The position numbers and the translations under genes were made by a program. From positions 1-40,914 of the forward strand of contig JAFEFG010000036.1 of the NCBI GenBank assembly GCA_018240685.1: DNA of 40,914 nucleotides, in the 5' to 3' direction. The notes beneath the pieces were generated by a model. It was not told the origin of the DNA. It saw only the letters and a program-made list of their open reading frames with translations, and did no database searches. Position 1 is the first letter of the stretch; each line of letters starts with the position of its first letter. The stretch comes from Pseudomonadota bacterium (GTDB lineage Bacteria > Pseudomonadota > Alphaproteobacteria > Reyranellales > Reyranellaceae). This document shows positions 18,507-26,468 of the stretch, in pieces.

Positions 18507-18776
18507 ATGTCGATTACGGCCGCGCGCAAGGCGGAGCTGATCAAGACGTATGCTCAGGGTGCAGACGATACCGGTTCGCCGGAAGTGCAAGTCGCGATCC
18601 TGAGCGAGCGCATCACCAACCTCACCGAGCACTTCAAGGGCCATGCGAAGGATCACCATTCGCGCCGTGGTCTGCTGAAGCTGGTGGGCCAGCGCCGCCG
18701 GCTGCTCGACTATCTCAAGGCCAAGGATCACAAGCGCTACGATTCGTTGATCGAGCGCCTGGGTCTGCGCCGTTGA
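18507..18776 (+). CDS. rpsO: 30S ribosomal protein S15
   Basis: The 89-residue S15 is full length and highly conserved: [67 protein letters not shown]15 binds 16S rRNA helices 20-22 early in 30S assembly. CAGGAG lies 6 bases before the ATG. An intrinsic terminator follows the stop codon immediately, so part of the operon's transcription stops here before pnp, as in other bacteria. Confidence 0.99.
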   Translation: MSITAARKAELIKTYAQGADDTGSPEVQVAILSERITNLTEHFKGHAKDHHSRRGLLKLVGQRRRLLDYLKAKDHKRYDSLIERLGLRR

Positions 18777-18782
18777 TCGTAC

Positions 18783-18809
18783 GGCCCCGCCCTCGCGGCG
18801 GGGCCTTTT
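18783..18809 (+). terminator. Intrinsic terminator after rpsO
   Basis: A perfect 9-bp stem GGCCCCGCC / GGCGGGGCC (18783-18791 with 18797-18805), loop CTCGC, then TTTT. It lies 6 bases after the rpsO stop codon. Confidence 0.9.
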
Positions 18810-18903
18810 CGCGTCGCGTCATCCGGTCCCCGTGAGTTCGGCCGACTGACGTGACTTCGTGGTAACCGGGAAGGCAGGGGCGAGAGCAAAGGCCTGGCCC
18901 GGT

Positions 18904-18929
18904 CCTGCCGGCGCAAGGGCGCCGGTGGG
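18904..18929 (+). promoter_or_regulatory. Stem-loop in the pnp 5' leader
   Basis: CCGGCGC (18908-18914) pairs with GCGCCGG (18919-18925) around loop AAGG. Four more weak or wobble pairs extend it to 18904-18929. It sits 50 bases upstream of the pnp start. In enteric bacteria a leader stem-loop cut by RNase III mediates PNPase autoregulation; an equivalent role here is inference. Confidence 0.45.
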
Positions 18930-18978
18930 CGGCCGTCGCCAAACGGGGGCGAGCGGCCGTGCAGGAAAGGATGATGAT

Positions 18979-21132
18979 ATGACCGATATGTTCAAGGTAT
19001 TCCGAAAAGAGGTCGAGTGGGCCGGCCGCAAGCTGGTGCTCGAGACCGGCAAGATCGCGCGCCAGGCCGACGGCGCCGTGCTGGCCACCTACGGGGGCAC
19101 CACTGTCCTGGCCACCGTCGTGTACGAGAAGAAGCCGAAGCCCGGCCTCGATTTCTTCCCGCTCACCGTCAACTACCAGGAGAAGGCGTTCGCGGCCGGC
19201 AAGATCCCGGGCGGCTTCTTCAAGCGCGAGGGCAGGCCGTCCGAGAAGGAGACGCTGACGTCGCGCCTGATCGACCGCCCGATCCGTCCGCTGTTCCACG
19301 AGAGCTACAGGAACGAGACGCTGGTCGTCGTCACGGTGCTGGCGCACGACATGGAGAACGATCCCGACATCGTCTCGATGGTGGCGACCTCGGCCGCGCT
19401 CACGATCTCGGGATGCCCCTTCATGGGCCCGATCGGCGCTGCGCGCGTGGGCCATATCGACGGCCAGTTCGTGATCAACCCGACCCTCGAGCAGGTCGAG
19501 AAGAGCACGCTCGACCTCGTCGTCGCCGGCACCACCGCAGGCGTGCTGATGGTCGAGTCCGAGGCCAAGGAACTGCCCGAGGACGTGATGCTCACGGCCG
19601 TGATGGAAGGACATCGGTCCTTCCAGCCGGTGATCGAGGCCATCATTTCGCTCGCCGAGCACGCGGCCAAGGATCCGCTGCCACTGGCGGAGCCGCCGGC
19701 TGCGGCCAAGCCGGTCGCCGAGAAGCTGAAGGCCGAGATGAGCGGCAAGCTCACCGCGGCCTACACCGAGACGGTGAAGCTTGCGCGCCAGCAGAAGATC
19801 GCTGCCGTCAAGGACGAGGCGCAGAAGCTGTTCGAGGGCGATGACGCGGCGCTGGCCGTCTTCGGCGACGCCTTCGGCAACCTCGAGGCCGAGGTGGTGC
19901 GCGGCGCCATCCTCGACACCGGCAAGCGCATCGACGGTCGCGACACCAAGACCGTGCGGCCGATCGTGGCCGAGGTCGGCATCCTGCCGCGCGCCCACGG
20001 CTCCGCGCTCTTCACGCGCGGCGAGACCCAGGCGCTGGTCGTGGCCACGCTCGGCACCGGCCAGGACGAGCAGGTGATCGACGCGCTCGAGGGCGAGTAC
20101 CGCGAGCACTTCATGATGCACTACAACATGCCGCCCTACGCGGTGGGCGAGGTGCGCCGCATGGGCTCGCCCGGCCGCCGCGAGATCGGTCACGGCAAGC
20201 TCGCCTGGCGTGCGCTGCACCCGATGCTGCCGTCCAAGGAGAAGTTCCCCTACACGATCCGCATCGTGTCGGAGATCACCGAGAGCAACGGCTCCTCGTC
20301 GATGGCGTCGGTCTGCGGCGGCTCGCTGTCGCTGATGGACGCGGGCGTGCCGCTCGAGCGTCCGGTGGCTGGCATCGCCATGGGCCTGATCAAGGAAGGC
20401 GATCGCTTCGCCGTCCTGTCGGACATCCTGGGTGACGAGGATCACCTCGGCGACATGGACTTCAAGGTGGCGGGCACCGAGCACGGCATCACCTCACTGC
20501 AGATGGACCTCAAGATCACCTCGATCAACGAGGAGATCATGCGGGTGGCGCTGGACCAGGCGAAGGACGGCCGCATCCACATTCTGGGCGAGATGGCCAA
20601 GGGCCTCGGCGGCGCGCGCGATGCGGTGAGCCAGAACGCGCCGCGCATCACCCAGTTCACGATCCCCAAGGACAAGATCCGCGAAGTGATCGGCACCGGC
20701 GGCAAGGTGATTCGCGAGATCACCGAGACCACCGGCACCAAGATCGACATCGAGGACGACGGCACCATCAAGGTCGCGGCGGTCGACGCCAAGGCCGGCC
20801 AGGCGGCCATCGACTGGATCAAGGGCATCGTGGCCGAACCCGAAGTGGGCGTGATCTACAACGGCAAGGTCGTGAAGGTGGTCGAGTTCGGCGCCTTCGT
20901 GAACTTCCTCGGTGCCCGCGACGGCCTCGTGCACATCTCCGAGCTCGCGCCGCGGCGCGTGGCGAAGGTGACCGATGTCGTCAAGGAAGGCGATCAGGTG
21001 AAGGTCAAAGTCCTGGGCGTCGACGATCGCGGCAAGGTGCGCCTCAGCATGAAGGCCGTCGACCAGGAGACCGGCGAGGACATCTCCAACAAGCCGAAGG
21101 AAGAGCAGCCGGCGCCGGTGGCGGGCGAGTAG
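18979..21132 (+). CDS. pnp: Polyribonucleotide nucleotidyltransferase (PNPase)
   Basis: PNPase degrades RNA 3' to 5' by phosphorolysis and can add tails. The 717-residue protein has two RNase PH domains (first with [30 protein letters not shown]; second with RTDG-like [36 protein letters not shown]), an intervening alpha-helical linker, a KH domain ([25 protein letters not shown]) and a C-terminal S1 domain ([30 protein letters not shown]). The ATG follows CAGGAAAGGATGATG. The reading frame extends upstream to 18859, but that would be leader sequence. Confidence 0.98.
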   Translation: MTDMFKVFRKEVEWAGRKLVLETGKIARQADGAVLATYGGTTVLATVVYEKKPKPGLDFFPLTVNYQEKAFAAGKIPGGFFKREGRPSEKETLTSRLIDRPIRPLFHESYRNETLVVVTVLAHDMENDPDIVSMVATSAALTISGCPFMGPIGAARVGHIDGQFVINPTLEQVEKSTLDLVVAGTTAGVLMVESEAKELPEDVMLTAVMEGHRSFQPVIEAIISLAEHAAKDPLPLAEPPAAAKPVAEKLKAEMSGKLTAAYTETVKLARQQKIAAVKDEAQKLFEGDDAALAVFGDAFGNLEAEVVRGAILDTGKRIDGRDTKTVRPIVAEVGILPRAHGSALFTRGETQALVVATLGTGQDEQVIDALEGEYREHFMMHYNMPPYAVGEVRRMGSPGRREIGHGKLAWRALHPMLPSKEKFPYTIRIVSEITESNGSSSMASVCGGSLSLMDAGVPLERPVAGIAMGLIKEGDRFAVLSDILGDEDHLGDMDFKVAGTEHGITSLQMDLKITSINEEIMRVALDQAKDGRIHILGEMAKGLGGARDAVSQNAPRITQFTIPKDKIREVIGTGGKVIREITETTGTKIDIEDDGTIKVAAVDAKAGQAAIDWIKGIVAEPEVGVIYNGKVVKVVEFGAFVNFLGARDGLVHISELAPRRVAKVTDVVKEGDQVKVKVLGVDDRGKVRLSMKAVDQETGEDISNKPKEEQPAPVAGE

Positions 21133-21161
21133 TTCGCGGAAGCTCAGGCATCGAAACGAAG

Positions 21162-21188
21162 ACGGCGGCCCTTGTGGCCGCCGTTTTT
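21162..21188 (+). terminator. Intrinsic terminator after pnp
   Basis: A perfect 9-bp stem ACGGCGGCC / GGCCGCCGT (21162-21170 with 21176-21184), loop CTTGT, followed by TTTT. It separates pnp from the convergent fabI gene and closes the rimP-to-pnp operon. Confidence 0.9.
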
Positions 21189-21249
21189 CTTTGCCGGGCG
21201 GCTACCGTGACAGACAGCCATCGGTATCCGCCCGCGCACTCCCGGCGCG

Positions 21250-22179
21250 CTACCCGTTGCCGGTGTCGTCGCCGTTCTGACCGACAGCGCCGGCCGGCGG
21301 CATGCCCATCGCGTGGTAACCGCCGTCGACATAGTGGACGGTGCCGGTCACGCCGGCGCTGAGGTCGGAGAGGTAGTAAAGCGCCGCGCCGCCGATGTCG
21401 CTGAGCTCCATGTTGCGGCGAAGCGGCGAGGCTTCGCGCGACAGGCGGTAGACGTAGCGGCTGCTGCCGATCACGGCGCCGGCCAGCGTGCGCATCGGAC
21501 CGGCGGAGATCGCATTCACGCGCACGCCTTGCGGGCCGAGGTCGGCCGCGAGGTAGCGCACGCTCGCCTCGAGTGCGGCCTTGGCCACGCCCATGACGTT
21601 GTACGAGGGCATCACCCGGGCCGCGCCTTCGTAGGTGAGGGTGATCAGGCTGCCGCCATCGGCCATGAGCGGCAGGGCGCGCCGTGCGATCTCGGTGAAG
21701 GAATAGCAGGAGATGGTGAGGCTGCGCTGGAAGTTCGCCTTGGTCGTGTCGACGTAGCGGCCCTTCAGCTCCTCCTTGTCGGAGAAGGCGATGGCGTGGA
21801 CGACGAAGTCGAGCCGGCCCCATTCCTCCGCCAGCCGGGCGAACAGCGTGTCGAGGCTCTCTTCGCTCTCGACGTCGGCTTCCTGCACGATCCTTGCGCC
21901 GAGCTTCTCCACCATCGGCAGCACGCGCTTGCCGAACGCGGCACCCTGATAGGTGAAGGCCATCTCTGCGCCCGCCGCATGCAGGGCCTGGGCGATGCCC
22001 CAGGCAATCGAGCGCTCGTTGGCGACGCCCATGACCAGGCCGCGCTTGCCCGCCATCAGCTTCGGCACGGCAGGCAGTTCGGCCGCCTCGGAGAGGGTGA
22101 GGCCGGAAGAGGGAGTCGCGGAAACGCTGCCGCCTGATGCATCCGGAGCGGCGGAGAGGGTACGGTTGACTGGCATCAT
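21250..22179 (-). CDS. fabI: Enoyl-[acyl-carrier-protein] reductase (NADH) FabI
   Basis: FabI reduces enoyl-ACP in the last step of each elongation cycle and is the triclosan target class. The short-chain-dehydrogenase core is clear: GKRGLVMGVANERSIAWGIA binds the nucleotide; Tyr183 (LTYEG), Tyr193 and Lys200 (YNVMGVAK) form the active site; VNAISAGPMRTLA follows. The protein is 309 residues, with about 40 extra N-terminal residues rich in Ser/Ala/Pro. Tandem ATGs (22179, 22176) follow GAGAGG and lie 5 bases after fabB ends, supporting that long start; an internal ATG at 22056 has no site. Confidence 0.95.
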   Translation of the reverse strand: MMPVNRTLSAAPDASGGSVSATPSSGLTLSEAAELPAVPKLMAGKRGLVMGVANERSIAWGIAQALHAAGAEMAFTYQGAAFGKRVLPMVEKLGARIVQEADVESEESLDTLFARLAEEWGRLDFVVHAIAFSDKEELKGRYVDTTKANFQRSLTISCYSFTEIARRALPLMADGGSLITLTYEGAARVMPSYNVMGVAKAALEASVRYLAADLGPQGVRVNAISAGPMRTLAGAVIGSSRYVYRLSREASPLRRNMELSDIGGAALYYLSDLSAGVTGTVHYVDGGYHAMGMPPAGAVGQNGDDTGNG

Positions 22180-22184
22180 CCCTC

Positions 22185-23420
22185 TCAGTGTTCGTAGCGC
22201 GAGAAGACAAGGCAGGCGTTGGTGCCGCCGAAACCGAAGCTGTTCGACATCACTGTCTGCAGTCCCGCATTGTCGATACGCTGCCGCGCGATCGGATATC
22301 CCTCGGCGCCGGGATCCAGGTTGTCGATGTTCGCCGATGCGGCGACGAAATCGTCCTTCAGCATCAGCAGGGAATAGATGGCCTCGTGCGCGCCGGTGGC
22401 GCCCTGGCTGTGCCCGGTCAGCGACTTGGTCGAGCTGACGGTCGGCAGCTTCTCGTCGAACACGGCGCGGATCGCGTCGAGCTCGGTGATATCGCCGACC
22501 GGCGTCGAGGTGCCGTGGGTATTGATGTAGTCGACAGGCGCATTGCGCCGCGCCACGCCTGGGAAGCCGCCGACGGCAAGCCTCATGCAGCGCACGGCAC
22601 CCTCGCCCGAGGGGGCTACCATGTCGGCGCCGTCGGAGGTGGCGCCATAGCCGATCACCTCGGCATAGATCTTGGCGCCGCGCGCCTTGGCGACCTCGAG
22701 ATCCTCCAGGACCACGATGCCGCCGCCGCCGGAGATGACGAAGCCGTCGCGGTCCTTGTCGTAGGCACGGCTGGCGCGATGCGGCTGGTCGTTGAACCGG
22801 GACGACATGGCACCCATGGCGTCGAACAGGACCGACAGCGTCCAGTCGAGCTCTTCGCCGCCGCCCGCGAACATGCGATCGGTCTTGCCGAGCTGGATGC
22901 TCTCGACGGCATTGCCGATGCAATGGGCCGAGGTCGAGCAGGCCGAGCTGATCGAATAGGAGAGGCCCTTGATCCTGTAGGCCGTGGCGAGGTTGGCCGA
23001 GACGGTGCTGCACATCGCGCGCGGCACCATGAACGGACCCACCTTCTTCGGCCCCTTCTCCTTGGCGATGATGGCCGACTGGACGAGAGCGCCGGTCGTC
23101 GGGCCGCCGGAGCCGGCGACCAGGCCAGTGCGGTCGTTCGAAACTTCGGACTCGCTGAGGCCGGCGTCGGCAATCGCTTCCTTCATCGCCAGATAGGCGT
23201 AGGCCGCGCCGTCGCCCATGAAACGGCGCAGGCGGCGATCGACCATCTCATCGACGTTGATCTTCAGCGTTCCGGCCACCTGGCTGCGGAAGCCGAGCTC
23301 CTGATATTTGGGCACGAATTCGATGCCGGACTTGCCGTCCTTCAACGATTGCGTGACCTCGGCGGCGTTGTTGCCGATCGAGGAGACGACGCCCAGCCCG
23401 GTGACGACGACGCGCCGCAT
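22185..23420 (-). CDS. fabB: 3-oxoacyl-[acyl-carrier-protein] synthase I (FabB type)
   Basis: The 411-residue condensing enzyme has Cys161 (SSACSTSAH), His302 ([11 protein letters not shown]) and His337 ([15 protein letters not shown]), the Cys-His-His triad. [11 protein letters not shown] and the FabA neighbour mark it as FabB rather than FabF. FabB elongates cis-3-decenoyl-ACP made by FabA, so the pair builds unsaturated fatty acids without oxygen. The gene ends 5 bases before fabI and begins 1 base after fabA ends, a tight minus-strand operon fabA-fabB-fabI. Confidence 0.96.
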   Translation of the reverse strand: MRRVVVTGLGVVSSIGNNAAEVTQSLKDGKSGIEFVPKYQELGFRSQVAGTLKINVDEMVDRRLRRFMGDGAAYAYLAMKEAIADAGLSESEVSNDRTGLVAGSGGPTTGALVQSAIIAKEKGPKKVGPFMVPRAMCSTVSANLATAYRIKGLSYSISSACSTSAHCIGNAVESIQLGKTDRMFAGGGEELDWTLSVLFDAMGAMSSRFNDQPHRASRAYDKDRDGFVISGGGGIVVLEDLEVAKARGAKIYAEVIGYGATSDGADMVAPSGEGAVRCMRLAVGGFPGVARRNAPVDYINTHGTSTPVGDITELDAIRAVFDEKLPTVSSTKSLTGHSQGATGAHEAIYSLLMLKDDFVAASANIDNLDPGAEGYPIARQRIDNAGLQTVMSNSFGFGGTNACLVFSRYEH

Positions 23421-23421
23421 G

Positions 23422-23955
23422 TCAGCCCGCCGCCGCGGGCACAGCCGCGTCCTGGAACAGGCCGACCTTGAGGCCGCTCACTTCGTAGGCAGGCCTGCCA
23501 TCGGCGTAGACGACGCCATCAGCGATGCCCATCACGAGCTTGCGCAGGATGACGCGCTTGAGATGCACATGGTAGGTCAGCTTGCGCACCGTGGGCACGA
23601 TCATGTCGGTGAGCTTGACCTCGCCGACGCCCAGCGCGCGGCCACGGCCGGGCGCCTTCATCCAGCCAAGGAAGAAGCCGAGAAGTTGCCACAGGCCGTC
23701 GAGACCGAGGCAGCCGGGCATCACCGGATCGCCCTTGAAATGGCAGGCGAAGAACCAGAGGTCGGGCTTCACGTCGAACTCGGCCACGATCTCTCCCTTG
23801 CCGTACCGGCCGCCCTTGTCGTCGATCTTCACGATCCGGTCGATCATCAGCATCGGCGGCAGCGGCAGCTGCGCGTTTCCGGGTCCGAACAAGTGGCCCT
23901 TGGCGCACTCGATCAGGTCCTCGAAGGTATAACTATGTTTCTTCTCGCTCACCAT
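23422..23955 (-). CDS. fabA: 3-hydroxydecanoyl-[acyl-carrier-protein] dehydratase/isomerase FabA
   Basis: A 177-residue hot-dog-fold enzyme with catalytic His72 ([19 protein letters not shown]) and Asp86. The block [16 protein letters not shown] is typical of FabA rather than FabZ. It dehydrates 3-hydroxydecanoyl-ACP and isomerises trans-2- to cis-3-decenoyl-ACP. It leads the fabA-fabB-fabI operon and is divergent from irr, with 119 bases between them, an arrangement I recall from other alphaproteobacteria. I see no Irr-type palindrome in that spacer. Confidence 0.97.
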   Translation of the reverse strand: MVSEKKHSYTFEDLIECAKGHLFGPGNAQLPLPPMLMIDRIVKIDDKGGRYGKGEIVAEFDVKPDLWFFACHFKGDPVMPGCLGLDGLWQLLGFFLGWMKAPGRGRALGVGEVKLTDMIVPTVRKLTYHVHLKRVILRKLVMGIADGVVYADGRPAYEVSGLKVGLFQDAAVPAAAG

Positions 23956-24074
23956 TCACCCGTCCCGCCGGTGCCCCACGCTGGAGCGGCGGCAGAATAC
24001 GAACGGCGGCCCGCCTGCGCAAACCGCCACCGGGCCCGTTTAGGCCTTTTCCTGACGCCTTCCAATCTCTACAT

Positions 24075-24494
24075 ATGGCGGTAACCATGTCCGGCACCAG
24101 TCCAGATTTCGCCTCGCTGCTCCGTGGGGCTGGTCTCAGGCCCACCCGCCAGCGGGTGGCGCTGGCGCGCGTGCTGTTCGGCTCGGGGCACCGCCATGTC
24201 ACGGCGGAAAGCCTGCATGCCGAGGTCAAGGCGACCCGGATCCCGGTGGCTCTGGCGACGGTCTACAATGCATTGAATCAGTTCCGCGATGCCGGCCTGT
24301 TGCGTGAGGTCGTGGTGGCGCCGGGCCGGTCCTATTTCGACACCAACACCAGCCATCACCATCATTTCTTCATCGAGACGGACGGCGAACTGCACGATTT
24401 CCCGTCCGACAAGGTGACCATCGCCGGCCTTCCGGCCCCGCCGAAAGGGACCCGCCTGTCGCGGGTGGATGTCGTCGTCCGCGTCCGCCGCTGA
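24075..24494 (+). CDS. irr: Irr, Fur-family iron/heme-responsive transcriptional regulator
   Basis: A 139-residue winged-helix protein: LRGAGLRPTRQRVALARVLF and VALATVYNALNQFRDAGLLREV form the DNA-binding domain. TSHHHHFFIE (His94-97) matches the His-rich heme/metal site of Irr. It lacks the C-terminal CxxC zinc pairs of ordinary Fur and the N-terminal GCPxH heme motif of Bradyrhizobium Irr, so it probably belongs to the HRM-less Irr group. Irr integrates iron and heme status in alphaproteobacteria. ATG at 24075 or 24087 are both possible; neither has a strong binding site. A matching operator lies 42 bases past its stop, before rubrerythrin. Confidence 0.93.
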   Translation: MAVTMSGTSPDFASLLRGAGLRPTRQRVALARVLFGSGHRHVTAESLHAEVKATRIPVALATVYNALNQFRDAGLLREVVVAPGRSYFDTNTSHHHHFFIETDGELHDFPSDKVTIAGLPAPPKGTRLSRVDVVVRVRR

Positions 24495-24517
24495 GCGGAC
24501 TGCTTTCGGTTTGTTGC

Positions 24518-24534
24518 GTGAGAATCGTTTTCAC
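24518..24534. promoter_or_regulatory. Imperfect Fur-family-like palindrome (upstream copy)
   Basis: GTGAGAA-TCG-TTTTCAC is a 7-3-7 inverted repeat with one mismatch. Read as 7-1-7 (TGAGAAT-C-GTTTTCA) it also resembles a Fur box. It abuts the perfect palindrome at 24536 with one base between them (18 bases centre to centre, under two helical turns), which suggests paired occupancy. Confidence 0.55.
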
Positions 24535-24535
24535 T

Positions 24536-24552
24536 TTTAGAATTATTCTAAA
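24536..24552. promoter_or_regulatory. Irr box (iron control element)
   Basis: A perfect 7-3-7 palindrome, TTTAGAA-TTA-TTCTAAA. It equals the alphaproteobacterial Irr-box consensus TTTAGAA-N3-TTCTAAA as I recall it. It is an AT-rich island in GC-rich DNA, lies just past the irr gene and 59 bases before the rubrerythrin start, and ends 4 bases before a candidate -35 element. Confidence 0.85.
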
Positions 24553-24556
24553 TTAC

Positions 24557-24585
24557 TTGACGCCGTAACACACGGCTCGCAAAAT
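24557..24585 (+). promoter_or_regulatory. Candidate sigma-70 promoter for rubrerythrin
   Basis: TTGACG (24557-24562) and CAAAAT (24580-24585) are spaced 17 bases apart, giving a start about 20 bases before the rubrerythrin ATG. With this promoter the Irr box is upstream of -35, a position suited to activation. An alternative pair, TTGCGT (24514-24519) and TAGAAT (24538-24543) with 18-base spacing, would put the box over the -10 and predict repression. Confidence 0.5.
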
Positions 24586-24611
24586 CCGCCCCTCTTTCGG
24601 AGGAGAGGACA

Positions 24612-25031
24612 ATGGCGAATCTCAAAGGATCCAAGACTGAAGACAATCTGAAAGCGGCATTCGCCGGCGAGAGCCAGGCCAACCGTCGTTATCTCTACTT
24701 CGCCCAGAAGGCCGACGTGGAAGGCTACAACGACGTTGCCACCGTTTTCCGCTCGACGGCCGAGGGTGAGACCGGCCACGCTCATGGCCATCTCGAGTTC
24801 CTCGAGGTGAGCGGTGATCCGGCGACCGGCCTGCCGATCGGCGAGACCTCGGCCAACCTCAAGGCCGCGATCGCGGGCGAGACGCACGAATACACCGACA
24901 TGTATCCGGGCATGGCTCGCACGGCGCGCGAGGAAGGCTTCAACGAGATCGCCGACTGGTTCGAGACCTTGGCGAAGGCCGAGAAGAGCCACGCCGGGCG
25001 TTTCCAGAAGGCCCTCGACACGCTGGGCTGA
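24612..25031 (+). CDS. Rubrerythrin-family ferritin-like diiron protein (no rubredoxin domain)
   Basis: A 139-residue four-helix protein. Diiron ligands are visible as Glu20 ([10 protein letters not shown]), Glu53-x2-His56 ([10 protein letters not shown]), Glu90/Glu93 ([10 protein letters not shown]) and Glu124-x2-His127 (AEKSHAGRF), the duplicated ExxH pattern of rubrerythrin. The C-terminal rubredoxin CxxC domain is missing, so it needs an external electron donor. Rubrerythrins reduce peroxide and protect anaerobic or iron-rich cells. CGGAGGAGAGG precedes the ATG. An Irr box lies upstream and a terminator immediately downstream, before the Fe-S and DUF3501 genes that probably work with it. 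Cytosolic by absence of a signal. Confidence 0.95.
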   Translation: MANLKGSKTEDNLKAAFAGESQANRRYLYFAQKADVEGYNDVATVFRSTAEGETGHAHGHLEFLEVSGDPATGLPIGETSANLKAAIAGETHEYTDMYPGMARTAREEGFNEIADWFETLAKAEKSHAGRFQKALDTLG

Positions 25032-25050
25032 GTTCACGCCGGACATTGAA

Positions 25051-25077
25051 AGGGGACCCACGCTGGTCCCCTTTTTT
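25051..25077 (+). terminator. Intrinsic terminator between rubrerythrin and the Fe-S protein gene
   Basis: A perfect 8-bp stem AGGGGACC / GGTCCCCT (25051-25058 with 25065-25072), loop CACGCT, then TTTTT. It lies 19 bases after the rubrerythrin stop and 32 bases before the next start, so it should reduce downstream transcription relative to rubrerythrin. Confidence 0.85.
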
Positions 25078-25109
25078 CTCCCATCCGATCCCGAACGGAA
25101 GCGACGACC

Positions 25110-26468
25110 ATGCGCGAAGGCAGCCTCGAGGCCCCCGTCCGCCATCCGCTCGGCTGGCAGGATCCCTGGTTCTGGGATGAAGCCGCGCTGGAGAAGGAGC
25201 TGGAGCGGGTCTTCGACATCTGTCACGGCTGCCGGCGCTGCTTCAATCTCTGCGATTCCTTTCCGCGCCTGTTCGACATGATCGACAATGGGCCGACGGG
25301 CGAGCTCGACGGCGTCGACAAGGCCGACTACGCCAAGGTCGAGCAGGCCTGCACGCTGTGCGACATGTGCTTCATGACGAAGTGCCCCTATGTCCCGCCG
25401 CACGCCTGGGCGCTCGACTTTCCGCACCTGATGCTGCGCCACCGCGCGGTGCAGGCGAAGAAGAAGGGCATCGATTTCGTCGAGGCCCAGCTCGCCGACA
25501 CCGACCGCGCCGGCCGCCTCGGCACCTTCGTCGCCGGCCTGATGAACTGGGCCACCGACGAGCACAACAAGCCGGCGCGTCGCGCCATGGAGCGCTTCAC
25601 CGGCATCCATCACGGCGCGCGCCTGCCCAGGCAGGCCGGCGAGACCTTCGAGCAGCGGGCGCGTCGCGAAGGTGTCGAGCTCAACGAGCAGGCACCGGCC
25701 TTCGGCAAGCGCAAGGCCGTGCTCTACGCCACCTGCTTCGTGAACTTCCATTCCACCGACATCGGCGCCGCCGCGCGGGCCGTGCTGGCCAAGAACGGCG
25801 TGGCGACCGAGGTTCTGCACCCGGCCTGCTGCGGCATGCCCAAGCTGGAGCTGGGCGATCTCGAGGCGGTGGCTGCCGCGGCGCGCAAGGTCTCCGCCGA
25901 GCTGCTGCCGTGGGTCGAGAAGGGCTACGACATCGTCGCTCTGACGCCGTCCTGCGCCTTGATGCTGAAGTTCGAATGGCCGCTGATCTGCCCCAAGGAT
26001 CCGGCCGTCGACCGGCTGGCACAGGCGACGTTCGACCTGTCCGAGTATGTCGTCGACATCGCCAAGAAGCATGGCCTGGCCGAGGGCCTGCAGCCGATCG
26101 AGGGCGGCGTCAGCATGCACCTGGCCTGCCACGCGCGCGCCCAGAACATGGGCCCGAAGGGGGCGGAGATGCTGCGCCTCATCCCCAAGACGCGCGTCGC
26201 GGTGATCGAGCGCTGCAGCGGCCATGGCGGCATCTGGGGCGCCCGCACGGAGAACTTCGACATTGCCGTGAAGGTCGGCAAGCCGGCAGCCCAGGCGGCG
26301 CTCAAGAACGGCACCAGCCACGTCGCCTCCGAATGCCCGCTTGCCGGCGAGCATCTGATGCAGGTGATGGAGATGACGGCGGACGGGGACAAGCCCAAGC
26401 CGTTCCGCGCCGAGCATCCGATCGAGATCCTGGCCCGCGCCTACGGTTTGACGGAGGCCGAGCAATGA
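25110..26468 (+). CDS. Fe-S/CCG-domain protein, heterodisulfide reductase/GlpC-like
   Basis: A 452-residue cytosolic protein. The N-terminus has two Cys clusters: Cys38-x2-Cys41-x2-Cys44-x3-Cys48 and Cys81-x2-Cys84-x2-Cys87-x4-Cys92-Pro, the latter one residue longer than standard ferredoxin spacing. Two CCG-like (HdrB/GlpC) domains follow: ATCFVNF...HPACCGMPK...SCALMLKFEWP, and HLACHARAQ...ERCSGHGGIWG...SECPLAGEHL, the second with Cys-Ser in place of Cys-Cys. Such domains bind [4Fe-4S] or act in thiol/quinone electron transfer. GGAAG precedes the ATG. It overlaps the DUF3501 gene by 4 bases and follows rubrerythrin, so it may be the electron donor replacing the missing rubredoxin. That role is inferred. 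Confidence 0.88.
   Translation: MREGSLEAPVRHPLGWQDPWFWDEAALEKELERVFDICHGCRRCFNLCDSFPRLFDMIDNGPTGELDGVDKADYAKVEQACTLCDMCFMTKCPYVPPHAWALDFPHLMLRHRAVQAKKKGIDFVEAQLADTDRAGRLGTFVAGLMNWATDEHNKPARRAMERFTGIHHGARLPRQAGETFEQRARREGVELNEQAPAFGKRKAVLYATCFVNFHSTDIGAAARAVLAKNGVATEVLHPACCGMPKLELGDLEAVAAAARKVSAELLPWVEKGYDIVALTPSCALMLKFEWPLICPKDPAVDRLAQATFDLSEYVVDIAKKHGLAEGLQPIEGGVSMHLACHARAQNMGPKGAEMLRLIPKTRVAVIERCSGHGGIWGARTENFDIAVKVGKPAAQAALKNGTSHVASECPLAGEHLMQVMEMTADGDKPKPFRAEHPIEILARAYGLTEAEQ

Noticed and set aside
18715..20484. A 589-codon open frame antisense to pnp
   Set aside because: Shadow of pnp coding constraint; no domain and no ribosome binding site worth noting.
23956..24074. Possible Irr box in the fabA-irr divergent spacer
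   Set aside because: No TTTAGAA-N3-TTCTAAA-like palindrome is present, so I do not claim irr autoregulation or Irr control of fabA.
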